Assembly: GCA_000697335.1 (NCBI GenBank)
Contig: JNEM01011926.1
Location: 1-16,488 of the forward strand
DNA length: 16,488 nt
Source of the DNA: Conidiobolus incongruus B7586
Taxonomy: Eukaryota; Entomophthoromycota; Entomophthoromycetes; Entomophthorales; Conidiobolaceae
Reading direction: 5' to 3'
The notes below the pieces were generated by a model. That model saw only the letters and a list, made by a program, of their open reading frames with translations. It did no database searches and was not told the origin of the DNA. Below are positions 1 to 9,397 of the stretch, one piece after another. A program made the position numbers and the translations under genes. How positions within the stretch are numbered: the first letter of the stretch is position 1; each line of letters opens with the position of its first letter.

Positions 1-349
1 TATATATAAATTGAAAAATAGTATATTTATATAAAATCTTATACTAATTTAACGGTTAGAGTAGTATATAATATAAAGTTTTAGTTATATTTGATTGTAC
101 GAGTGAAGTATTTATTATTTAGTTTACATTGCTCCAAGTATGTTAAACTGAGTAATTCAACATCAATTTTAAGTAAGTGGATGTATTATATGATTATAGC
201 AAAGTAATTATGACAAAGGGAAAATATTGAAATGTATTATATTTAATTAATTGATTTCTTATGATTTAGTAAAACAGCGAATTTCAGTATTTAAAGAGTC
301 TTATTTATCGAATACTTGTAATTGATAGAGTATATTTTAACTATTAAAG
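1..349. other. A/T-rich upstream region of receptor gene
   Basis: Noncoding 5' flank of the receptor gene at 350. It is dominated by A/T with no open frame of note. Several TATA-like strings occur (for example around 331-340), but such strings are everywhere in this DNA, so none can be named as the core promoter. The start codon context is AAAG-ATG, an acceptable fungal context with A at -3. Confidence 0.5.
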
Positions 350-1291
350 ATGAATCTGGATACGTCATCTGTGGACGCTCTTTCCGATATTGCTTATCTC
401 AGAATTTGGCAAGTATTTACACTCTTATCTGGTATAACAGGTCTCCCAATCACCTTAATTTTATTTTGGTCTACTTGGAAGCAACTCAGATGGAGTAGTA
501 ATTCAGATATCAAACTAGGATGTGTTGTTATGTTTTATGATTTAATGTCATCGTTAGGACTGATTTTTTCACCCCTAACTATTATGATAGACAGAAAGTT
601 CCTGTTTAACTATCCAGTTTTTTGCAAGCTTAATTACGTGGTGCTGGTCAGTTTAATGCTCTGTTGTACATGGTTTATTCCAATCATAGCAATGGAGCGA
701 TGTGCTACTATTGTTTTCCATAAGATAATTAAATCTAGTTATTGGCTTGGTATTATGATAGCTCTTCCTATTACGTTTCTCTCTATTGCGATTTATGGAA
801 TGTCAATTGATGCAATAATGCCAATGCCAACTGGATTATATTGTTATATGGATATGAATGGTCCTCACGGTGCTGTACTGTTATTTGTTTGGCTATTGTT
901 GGATTGGGGATCGTTGGTTGTAGTCATTGGTTGTTATACTAGGATTATTATGTATTTCTACAGAGCATCTGCCAAGAACAGAGAATTCAGATTCAACACA
1001 GGGTTTGAACAGATCCGATACAAAATCACACTTCGTGTAATCATGATTCTCGTATGTTACTGCATTACAAATGGATGGGAAGCTTGCCTAGTAGTTTATG
1101 AAGCATCTACCCGAGAAATAAGGCCAAGATGGATGGACTTGATATCTACTATTCTGCAAAACTTGAATCCAATAGTGAATAGTTTACTATTACTATGTAT
1201 GAATCGTGAAGTTTATCAAGGATTTATAGCCACAAGTTTTGGTAAATATTTTAAAAGATTTAAATTTCATATTGAAGAAAGGATTCAATAA
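350..1291 (+). CDS. Rhodopsin-like (class A-like) seven-helix G protein-coupled receptor
   Basis: Single-exon 313-residue predicted plasma-membrane receptor; ligand unknown. I place seven hydrophobic segments at about residues 18-40, 55-78, 91-117, 131-150, 174-200, 225-250 and 262-284. Class A hallmarks are visible. Cys92 at the start of helix 3 and Cys165 in the second outer loop could form the usual disulfide. Glu116-Arg117-Cys118 sits where D/E-R-Y belongs at the end of helix 3. Asn273-Pro274 within NPIVN stands for NPxxY in helix 7, followed by a basic helix-8-like tail (KYFKRFKF). Departures from the family are Cys for Tyr in ERY, Asn for Tyr in NPxxY, and no CWxP proline in helix 6 (NGWEACL instead). 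The start is the first ATG of the frame, and both termini look complete. The class call is strong; the closer family is inferred from the known expansion of such receptors in Entomophthorales. A decayed paralogue lies at 6200-7196 on the other strand. Confidence 0.88.
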   Translation: MNLDTSSVDALSDIAYLRIWQVFTLLSGITGLPITLILFWSTWKQLRWSSNSDIKLGCVVMFYDLMSSLGLIFSPLTIMIDRKFLFNYPVFCKLNYVVLVSLMLCCTWFIPIIAMERCATIVFHKIIKSSYWLGIMIALPITFLSIAIYGMSIDAIMPMPTGLYCYMDMNGPHGAVLLFVWLLLDWGSLVVVIGCYTRIIMYFYRASAKNREFRFNTGFEQIRYKITLRVIMILVCYCITNGWEACLVVYEASTREIRPRWMDLISTILQNLNPIVNSLLLLCMNREVYQGFIATSFGKYFKRFKFHIEERIQ

Positions 1292-1292
1292 A
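1287..1292 (+). terminator. Possible polyadenylation hexamer overlapping receptor stop
   Basis: AATAAA spans the TAA stop of the receptor gene (1289-1291). It matches the canonical hexamer, but in DNA this A-rich it may be chance, and a further AATAAA-rich stretch lies around 1553-1562. Confidence 0.2.
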
Positions 1293-2427
1293 AATCTAAT
1301 TAACAATAATTTGCATATTTTTTAATTTGATATATTACTTAATTATCAAATACCCTTGTCACCTGACCATAAATTTTTCTAATTTTATTTGTTGATTATA
1401 CTATCAGATTCGCTAACTCTTAGCTAAATAATGGAACAATGCCATTATTTAGATCGAATAATATTAATCATGGTTAATAATATTTGAATAATTATACTGT
1501 TCAACTTATTGACTAATTGTTGAATTTGAATATTTCAATTGAATTTGAAATCAATAAATAAAAGTTCAAATGAATTTATTAATAATCAAATGTATATTAT
1601 AAATAAAAGTTTTTTGAATCATGATATTTTGATTTTATTAATAATTTTATACTGCTAATTGAGGTTTAAATTTCAAAAAAATCAACTCAATGTAATATTA
1701 TGGCTTTCAAAATATAGTAGTTCTTTGTATAGAATTAATCAATATGGAGAGATAAAAATCAAGTATCTGATTGGAATTTTTACTTTAGCAAGAAAAGATA
1801 GAGAATATTTTGATTTCTGATTTTTCAAATATATTTATAATTTCGAAATATATAAGATCGAAAAAGGAATTAATAATTTCAAACTATATATTTTCATCTA
1901 TAATAGTGTTTTTATTTAAAGACTTAATATTAAATTTACCTATATTCAAATCTTATAATGAGGATCCAAAGTTATATCTGTAGTAATTAAAACTTAACCA
2001 TTAATCTTTTGATATTATACAAGACTATTATCAGCTTATAGAGATAATCTTTATTTATAATTAGCATTTATTTTTGAGATTATTGTTTTAAAACATATAG
2101 TGTAATATTTTAAAATTTGTTATATTTTATAAGATTAATTGTTATTATTATAATAATTAATAAAGTAAAAAATATTTTGAATAATAGTTTTTTATTTAAA
2201 TGAAAAGGTTATTAAACATGATATTAATTATTAAAATATGTTAAATATTAACCTTTGTTTGATGAATAAGAATATAAAATAAGGTAGTTTTTTATTTCAA
2301 GAAAGGCTGAACAAATTAAGATAAATATAATTAATTAAATTTTACTAATAGATAACTAATATGAAAAACTTTTACATTCTATTATTATAGTTATTTAATC
2401 CTAAATTCAGTTGTATTATGCTTTTGA
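1292..2427. other. A/T-rich intergenic stretch
   Basis: About 1.1 kb without a supportable gene. It is made of A/T-rich sequence with frequent stops on both strands. I saw no tRNA-like B box, no tandem array and no long inverted repeat. Confidence 0.5.
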
Positions 2428-2871
2428 TGTGAAATAATTGTGTCCATCACTCAAGAAACTCCGGTTATCACACTGATACAAGAAGTCACATTGGAAGTGC
2501 CTCATTTCATGAACTGGTTAAACTTATCATTTTCTGCCTGTAAGGCCTACACGTTCACGAACATTCACAATTGAAACTAATATAAGATTACCACAAGCAA
2601 ACTAATAAACACATTCTTCTATCTTCATTTTCAAAAGTATCCAGTCTCTAAGTTTTTCTCGTAACACTCACAAAGGTATTGAGTCATGACGAGCGTGAGA
2701 TATTTACTTTATTCGAAGAACCCGATTTGCAGTAAGCTATTTTCACCTAATTTGGTGAACCCCCTTAATTTCCCTTAACTTTGTGGTAATCTATCATTTA
2801 CCACTGATGATTCCCTGTTTAAGCTCTAAAAGACTACTTCCTCCCGCGTTTACGGTCGTCACTTTATATAA
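2428..2871 (+). pseudogene. Base-richer island, probably an eroded unidentified gene
   Basis: This roughly 440-base block has visibly more G and C than the DNA on either side, and its edges are abrupt. On + it contains a 48-codon open stretch at 2428-2571 (including the residues VPHFMNWLNLSF) and a 62-codon frame starting at ATG 2686 that reads protein-like to 2871 apart from two internal stops (residues NLSFTTDDSLFKL between them). These frames differ, and no intron boundaries clearly join them. I do not recognise the product. The best reading is a decayed host gene on +. Alternatives are a non-coding repeat remnant or a gene on - (a short open stretch reading VTTVNAGGSSLLELKQ starts near 2863). 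Low confidence. Confidence 0.3.
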
Positions 2872-4444
2872 ACATAATATATAATGTTATATTAATCCAA
2901 ATAATCCATTTTCTAAATTCAAATAAATAAGAATTTTAATTGTTAATACTTATGAGTTATTTAAATAAACTTTAATAGTATATACTCTTTGGATTTAATT
3001 TATACAGTAACTAAATAATAATAATTTATTATATATTCTTTTAATAAAAGATTTTCTAATTAATGTTATAATTATAAATTAAAAATACTTATTATTTTAT
3101 ATTATAGTTATATAGTATAAAAAGTTAAAAATATAGAAACTATAATTTAAAATTGAAAAAACTATTATGTCCAATATCATCACCATTTTATAATTTAAAT
3201 ATTCATAGCTTTAGATAATTAAAATTCAATTCATATAAAATATTTTTACAAATATATTTAAAGAAAATATCAAATATTTTAGTTTTTAATAACGAGAACC
3301 AATTTTTAAGTATTATATATTTCATAAATATATATTAAAATGTTAATAATAGAATCAGATAGTATTGATACAATATTAAATTATTATTTTTTATTAATTA
3401 TATATAATATTAGCTATGATACTTAAAAATATATTATTATTTTAATTTTCGGAGTATTATTAAATAGGAAAATTTAATCAAATAATTAAAAAATTTAATA
3501 AAATAAATTTTATATAATATTTATATAGGTTAAATATAATAAAATATATTATAAAATTTTCCAAAGAAAATGAATTAAAATTATCAATTTAACTTTACAT
3601 TATAAATCAACAATATTATTCCATATTTTCAAAATAATTATAAAATACAAAGACTTTATTTAATATATTATACTAAATATTAATGATAATAAAAGTAGTA
3701 TTTGTATTATAACATTATCTATATAAGATAACTATTAAATCAATATGGTTTCAGAATTTTATAATAACTCAATTTTAAATTCATAATTTAAAATATAGTA
3801 TATATACCAATTATCTACAATTTTATAATCCTGCATATAATTTAGTTATAATCTGTAATTAAGACTTGTCTCATATTAAGTTTCAATTTGGTGTATATAG
3901 TTATTTGAATCAACACTAAAATATTTAATAGCTAGGAAATTAAAGGATATTGGAGTTAAAATGAATAATAGGATAGGTTTTATTATTTAATATCATATTT
4001 AATTCATCATTTGAAAATAAAATATAATAAAACAATAAAATTTACGGTCTTTAATAATATAATGTAAAGAATAAAGATTCTGTTATATAAAGAGAATGAT
4101 TTTCTTAAATTATTTAATTATTTTATTGCAAGGTATTCAATATATATTTTAGTCAATCTTACAACAATCTCAATTTTTTCCAAGCTAATAATAAATGATA
4201 ATATTACATAACAGTTCATTAATTCTAAATTAGAAAGTTATATTTGGTTTAGATATTGAAAAAATTGATGATCAAAAGTTTCATTACTTCTCAAATTTGA
4301 TCATCTCCATTTCAAACTTGATTCATTACAAATTTATCAGTTTCATAAATTACTGCTATTTATATTAATTTTGAATATAAATTGGAAAGTTTTGTAAAAG
4401 TAATCAAGTTATCTTATTCGAATTCTTTGTCAATATCGTCAAAA
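2872..4444. other. Extremely A/T-rich intergenic DNA
   Basis: This stretch of nearly 1.6 kb is almost pure A/T with short homopolymer and TA runs. No open frame has protein-like composition. The last 100 bases serve as the 5' flank of the small secreted-protein gene, with a TATA-like stretch around 4361-4371, about 75-85 bases before the start codon. Confidence 0.55.
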
Positions 4445-4684
4445 ATGTTGAAATTATTAATTTTTGCCGGATTCTCAATCATTATACAAGGACTTGCACT
4501 TGATATTCCATTTGAAGCAATAAATACCAACAGTCACAACGAAAATTTCAATTCTTTCGAACAGGTGCAACAATGTTCTCACTCCAATGCTTCTTGCAAC
4601 TCGGTACAAGCTAAAGTAAAGGATGGAAGTAAGTTCAGTGCTTTTGGAGGTACTTCTATTGGTAATGGAATTATGCGTAGATAA
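4445..4684 (+). CDS. Small secreted protein with signal peptide, unknown function
   Basis: Predicted 79-residue protein starting at ATG 4445. The N-terminus is a clear signal peptide: Met-Leu-Lys, then a hydrophobic core to residue 17, with likely cleavage after Ala18 (Gly-Leu-Ala before Leu19). The mature part would be about 61 residues, polar and Asn/Ser-rich. Its only two cysteines, 44 and 51, could form a small disulfide loop, and Asn48-Ala-Ser is a potential N-glycosylation site inside that loop. The C-terminus is Gly/Ser-rich and ends in Arg-Arg. Upstream codons in the same frame lack an ATG, and starting at 4445 places the signal sequence at the N-terminus. I recognise no family; such orphan secreted peptides are common in fungi. 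A GTAAGT at 4629-4634 is a possible splice donor that would change the C-terminus, but no good branch point follows, so an unspliced gene is preferred. Confidence 0.6.
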   Translation: MLKLLIFAGFSIIIQGLALDIPFEAINTNSHNENFNSFEQVQQCSHSNASCNSVQAKVKDGSKFSAFGGTSIGNGIMRR

Positions 4685-4722
4685 TATTAGTATATTTAAA
4701 AATTAGTTGGAATTTTTGATAG

Positions 4723-4728
4723 AATAAA
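4723..4728 (+). terminator. Possible polyadenylation hexamer of secreted-protein gene
   Basis: AATAAA about 40 bases after the stop codon at 4682-4684, a plausible distance for a 3' end signal. Weak on its own in A/T-rich DNA. Confidence 0.3.
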
Positions 4729-4763
4729 TTATATATATTTTATTAAAATTTTAAGTTGTATAG

Positions 4764-4783
4764 TATTATATTATATTATATTA
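4764..4783 (+). repeat. Short tandem repeat, TATTA x4
   Basis: Four perfect copies of the 5-base unit TATTA. It is a simple microsatellite in the 3' flank of the small secreted-protein gene, with no functional implication seen. Confidence 0.8.
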
Positions 4784-5464
4784 ATTGTTTTTATCATTAT
4801 ATTGTATCCTTTTTTGATATTAAACTATCTATTATAATTTATTTTAAATGTGTTTTGAAGTTGGTTAAGCTTACTTGACTGCTCAGATTATTCATTCTAT
4901 TTCTCTCATTTGTGATTTTTGAATTGAAATTACTATTCACATTTTTAATTGTTACAAGTAATTCATTTAAACTGAAAAATACTAATAAAGGCAATATTAA
5001 AGGGATTTATGAAATTGAAAAAAATATTATCTTATAAGTATTCTTTATCTTGTTTAAATATCATTTCGGACATTTCTTAATCAATATTATTAATAATATA
5101 TCTTATATCCTTTATATCCATGAAAAAATTGGCATTAATTTTAATTAATATTTGTCAGAAAAAATCATCAGTTGATAGAATTTCAACTTTAGTTATATAG
5201 GTAAAAATACAGTGAGAATAATATATTTTCAGATTTATAATTCAAACCTCAAATAATCATAAAACTAAAAACAATTTCTCAATTTTCATAATTCATTGTA
5301 AAAATGTTCAGTTAATTATAAATATATTATAGATACTTTATACGCTATAAGTCCTTATATGTTGCAAGGTATTTTTACCCAAATTTGTAGGAATCTCAGA
5401 AGCTAAATTCTTTGATTTATAATAATTTCAATTATTAAATTAGTTCTTTATATTTCAAATTGAG

Positions 5465-5500
5465 TTATATAATATATAACGTTTATTATATATTATATAA
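5465..5500. repeat. Perfect 15-base inverted repeat with 6-base loop
   Basis: The arms at 5465-5479 and 5486-5500 are exact reverse complements (first arm TTATATAATATATAA) around the loop CGTTTA. It could extrude as a cruciform, but all arm bases are A or T. In a window of this composition about one such palindrome could be expected by chance, so no role is inferred. Confidence 0.6.
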
Positions 5501-6199
5501 AATTGTATAAATAACTTAAACACTACACAATAATCTTCATAGAAAAACGATTTGCTGAATTAATAACAGGAAGAAATGAAAAATCCTGAGAAAAGGTAGG
5601 AACCTTTTGAAAAACCTAATATTCTGTCGCTATGATACTCGTAATTTTATTCCAATTTAAAAATCAGAGACATTTCACTTGAACTTCATTCTCAAAGTAT
5701 AGAAAATGATATATAATAGCATAAATACCTAAGTTTAAAAGGGGTAAAGTGAGTTTGAATTCATAAAATTTATTACTTGTAAATACAATAATCTCTTTTA
5801 TATTCAATATAAAACTAAAATTTGCCATTCCATAAATCAGAATAAAATTATTTTAATTTTAATTTTAAATTTACAAAAAATTTTACAATAACTATTATGA
5901 TAATAGAAACAAAATTTAAAAAAACGTTACTATCCTCCTATTAGCTAATAGAAACAAGTCAAAATTGATAGTAATTCCTAAGTATATTTACCTTAGTTAA
6001 AAAATTATTATAGTGATTTAACTTTCAAGAACTAATGAAAGTTGGGCATATACTATATTTAATAATTTTCTTAATATCATTTAAAAAGGTAGAACTCAAC
6101 ATATTTATAATACATATATTGTAATGGTATTATTATATCTTATTAACATAATAGTGAACGAAAAGGAGTTAGTCTAAAATACAATGTTAGTTAAATCTC

Positions 6200-7196
6200 A
6201 GATTAATAGAAAGATTGAATTTCGAAAATGTCGACTTAAGATAAATTAGCTTTATTAGCTTCACTTTTCATAAATAATAACAGAAAGCTGTTAACTGTTG
6301 GATTCCAATTCTGTAAACTAAAAAATGTTATGTCCTTCCACCTCATTCTGTAATTTACAGTAATTTCTTCAGCTAAAACTAAACAAGCTTTTCATCCATT
6401 TGTTAAGCAATAAAATACCAAGGTAAATACCACTAGAATAATTATTTTGTGGATAATCTGCTGGAATTTGCTTCCCATTCCTTTTCTTGCTTCATCTTAA
6501 ACGTGATTTTTTTGAAAATATATAATAATCTAAAGATAGGATTCCACCATAATAACTAATGAGCCACAATCTATAATTAGTCATAAATCTATAAATAAAG
6601 GCTCATAGTCTCATCAATATCCATAAAGAATTAAACATTCAGGGATACTGGCTTGATTGCATGATGTATTAAAATATAAATTTCGGCTCTTATGAATACC
6701 ATAGAAATCATTATCTTCAAGCAGAACCAGTATCTAGTCTTGATATGTATATGAAAAACAATAGTCGTATATCGCTCCATCCCAATGATTGGAATAAATC
6801 ATGACGAACACAGAACAAAACCTATACATAAAGAAATTAAGTGTACAAAAGATGGGATAATTAAAAGACCACAAATCACATATGATATTAAAATGAGAGA
6901 TAATAAGACTCAAACCCAATACAAAAATAAAAAAAACATTATAACGCATTACAGCTTGAAATCTGTATTACTACTCCATTTAAACATTAGTAAATAGCTT
7001 AAAACGCAATCAATGTAATATGTAAGGCCAGCAAGCCAAATAAAAGTGGAAATGCTTTTCAAACTGAAATAAGTACAAAGTTAACATTTGTCTGTGATGA
7101 AAAAGAGAAGGTGATCCTGAATAACGAAGTAAAATTTGGAATAATTCACTCATATTAAATAAATATTATTGGAACTCATCTTTTAAAGAGATTCAT
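6200..7196 (-). pseudogene. Broken paralogue of the seven-helix receptor
   Basis: On - this region matches the receptor at 350-1291 over nearly its whole length, but in several frames. Matching pieces in order are: a start ATG-Asn-Leu at 7196; LHITLIAF (helix 1); WSSNTDFKL; FNYPIFCTLN with the helix-3 Cys kept (6845-6865); IPIIGMERYTTIVFH with the ERY motif at 6769-6780; a helix-5 piece CGSLVIMV; a helix-6 piece ending YCLTNG; and LQNWNPTVNSFLLLFM (NP at 6299-6304). It is broken by several in-frame stops and frame changes. One stop is TGA at 6392-6394, exactly where the intact copy has the Trp of NGWEACL; others fall after FKL and in helix 5. Flanking bases just outside both ends also resemble those of the intact gene, so a genomic duplication is more likely than a retrocopy, though the intact gene has no intron to test this. 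The pseudogene keeps the classical ERY where the intact receptor has ERC, so it may descend from a different family member. Confidence 0.85.
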
Positions 7197-7298
7197 GTCG
7201 TGTTTGCAAGAATATATTCTATATTATTTTCTCATTTTTTAAATAACTATTATATCGTTGACCATTGAAATATATACTTGATTCTTAAGTTTAAAACA

Positions 7299-8497
7299 AT
7301 GGATAAAAGAATGAAAAATTTTTATTGTTGTCAAAACAGTGTTGAAATGTATGAAATTCCAAGTCAAAATAAATTTATTGATATTATTATCGCAGTTAAT
7401 CGAGATTTAGATTTACCTCTATTTCAATGTCAGGCTAAAGATATTAAGCCATTAGCCAGCTATGTATCAACATACATCATCATGTTATTGATTTCAATCT
7501 CCAATCTCGACAAGTCATTATATTGATTGTTGATAATGATTCAATCCTAATTAATTCTACTCGAACTTCAATTAATATAACTTTTCCTTGAGTTTTCGTA
7601 AAAATTTCAATTAATACATTTTTCAAATACGAATATTTCCAAATATTTAAGTTCATCCCAATCAATCTCATACTTGAAACACAATCGATTGTCAAATAAA
7701 ATCTTTGTGTAGTTATTTCAATAATCAAAATTTGATGACATTGATTTTAGAATCTGATTAATTAAATTTTCAATCTATATTTGGATTATAGTGAATAATT
7801 AAGAGTGATCAAGTGATAGATTTATTATAGCAACAAAATAAAATATTGATTTTAGTGTAATTAATTTTATTAAATAATGCCTGATTCTCCAAATAAAATC
7901 TAATAATTATAACATGGTTTGTGTCTAAATACCAATACTTATACTACCATATTTTGATATATTGGAATATAATTCGGATTTTTATCAAGAGTTGAATCAT
8001 TCCAATAATGAAATGTTACTGTGGTTACAGAGTATCTCAGGACTAATCTTTATTATTCCCTTGCAACATAACATATATTTTAATCATATATCGATCATGC
8101 CTAAGCTTCATTTATTTGACCAATCCAAATAATAACCGAAATCATTATCTAATTTGTAAATTGACATATATTTTTCAATTTTCACATTATAGATTATGGT
8201 CAATAATGGATAATATCATTCTCAGAGAAGAGTTAAGGCTGTTTATTGATATCTTTATAATAAATTGAAGTATTAAAATTGAAGATTATTAAGTTTTATT
8301 TAATTTACTATTTTTAAGCATATATCATTAATGATACAATTGATCCACCACTATTATTAGTTGAAAATTACAATATAACGCTTACGAAACTTATTATAAA
8401 TAATGCTTCATTCTAGTTATCGCATTATATTACATATATCATTGATGATAACAATAAATTACCATTTTTTGAATTGTACCAAATCTCTTCATATTGA
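7299..8497 (+). pseudogene. Possible relic of one or more unidentified host genes
   Basis: A chain of + strand open stretches in shifting frames with protein-like composition. 7299-7526 is a 75-residue frame from an ATG (includes YEIPSQNKFIDIIIAV). 7529-7699 is open but for one stop (includes FFKYEYFQIFKFIPINL). 7929-8132 holds 67 codons (LPYFDILEYN, LLWLQSISGLIFIIPL). 8047-8268 holds 73 codons (NHYLICKLTYIFQF). 8342-8497 has one internal stop (ITLTKLIINN). Open stretches of this size do arise by chance in A/T-rich DNA, so the argument is their succession on one strand and their composition. Two weak identities compete. The Leu/Ile/Asn-rich spacing resembles decayed leucine-rich repeats. Alternatively, the piece with N-x4-CKLxY resembles the start of helix 3 in the nearby receptor (NYPVFCKLNY), which would make it another dead receptor. 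I cannot decide. Confidence 0.3.
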
Positions 8498-9397
8498 AAT
8501 GATTTCATTTAATTTTTAAATTGAATATATAATACATAGAAATTTCCAATATTATATTAAGATCAGTAATCTTTATTTGTTAACAATAATAGTATGATTT
8601 TTTGAAATATGGCTATTTTTGAATTATTGACTATGAATTTGGAATATTTGAGTAAATTTAAAAAAAAAGAATATTAGTAATCTTCCACTTAGAATCAGTA
8701 ATATTTAAAAAAAATTAAATTATTCATAATATTAGTTATTTTCTAAATAAAAAAATTTTGGGTTTTATCCTCTTTAAATCATATTGATATTATTAAATAT
8801 TTTCAGTGATTGAAATATTTTTATAAAACATACCCAATTAGAAATTTTTAATTATTTGAATCAGTTATAATGAAAATATTGATAAGACTATAATTTAAAT
8901 ATATTGTTAGTTTTGAGGTTATAGGATTGGAAAAGTAATTTATGAGGATTCGGTAAAATCTGATCTTCTTTATTAAGTGAATAATAAGAATGGTATTTAT
9001 ACTGCATTGAAGCTAAAAAGGAGTAACAATTGATTTGTAATCAGTAATTATATCCATTACTGTATTGAGTAGTTAGGTGTATACATTATTGAAATATAGA
9101 ATAGAATGAATCAATTAGAACTATGCATCAATTGTATGCTTAGTAATAATGTTACTATCTCATATTTGCAAACCTAACAATATCATTTATGTAATTTAGT
9201 AATTTATTAATTCTTCATTTATAATAGTATTTTAAATTTAAATTATAACATTAATTTATAATTTAATTAAAATCAATTACATTCTATTATCAATTTAAGT
9301 TTTAAATCGAATTAAATTTATTAACTATTGAAAAAGCATAATTATAAAATATCAAAAAATTTGAAAAACAAACATGTTTTCAAGTATTAGATTAACT
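8498..9397. other. A/T-rich stretch downstream of the nucleoporin gene
   Basis: No gene is visible. The right end is the 3' flank of the nucleoporin gene on -, whose stop is at 9398-9400. The remainder is A/T-rich with frequent stops in all frames. Confidence 0.5.
9317..9322 (-). terminator. Possible polyadenylation hexamer of nucleoporin gene
   Basis: AATAAA on - about 75 bases beyond the stop codon. The position is plausible, but the motif is common in this DNA. Confidence 0.3.

Larger units (their letters stand above)
4685..6199. other. A/T-rich intergenic stretch between secreted-protein gene and receptor pseudogene
   Basis: No gene is supportable in these 1.5 kb. A slightly base-richer patch at about 5545-5740 contains short frames (for example residues RDISLELHSQSIEND on + near 5667-5711) but is too broken to call. 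It holds the TATTA microsatellite and an imperfect mix of TA-rich palindromes, including the 15-base one at 5465-5500. Confidence 0.45.

Noticed and set aside
49-75. GGTTAGAGTAGTA as a tRNA D-arm-like string
   Set aside because: No cloverleaf could be drawn and no GTTCRA loop follows at the right distance.
2428-2871. Island considered as an isolated terminal repeat or SINE-like element
   Set aside because: No matching target-site duplication, no A/B box pair and no second copy in this window; left as an unidentified relic.
4382-4444. Upstream TTG-initiated extension of the secreted-protein gene
   Set aside because: No ATG; a nuclear eukaryotic gene would start at ATG 4445, which also puts the signal peptide at the N-terminus.
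5465-5500. 15-base perfect palindrome as a hairpin, origin or transposon end
   Set aside because: All arm bases are A or T, and about one such palindrome is expected by chance in a window of this composition. No matching end or target duplication was seen.
6734-6949. A 71-codon - strand frame as an independent gene
   Set aside because: It is one frame of the broken receptor copy: it carries the FNYPIFCTLN block and then runs out of the receptor frame.
6785-6997. A 70-codon + strand frame
   Set aside because: Antisense to the receptor pseudogene, with Lys/Asn/Ile-rich low-information composition.
7480-7728. An 82-codon - strand frame
   Set aside because: It overlaps the + strand relic frames, has no recognisable feature, and its length is within chance for this A/T-rich DNA.
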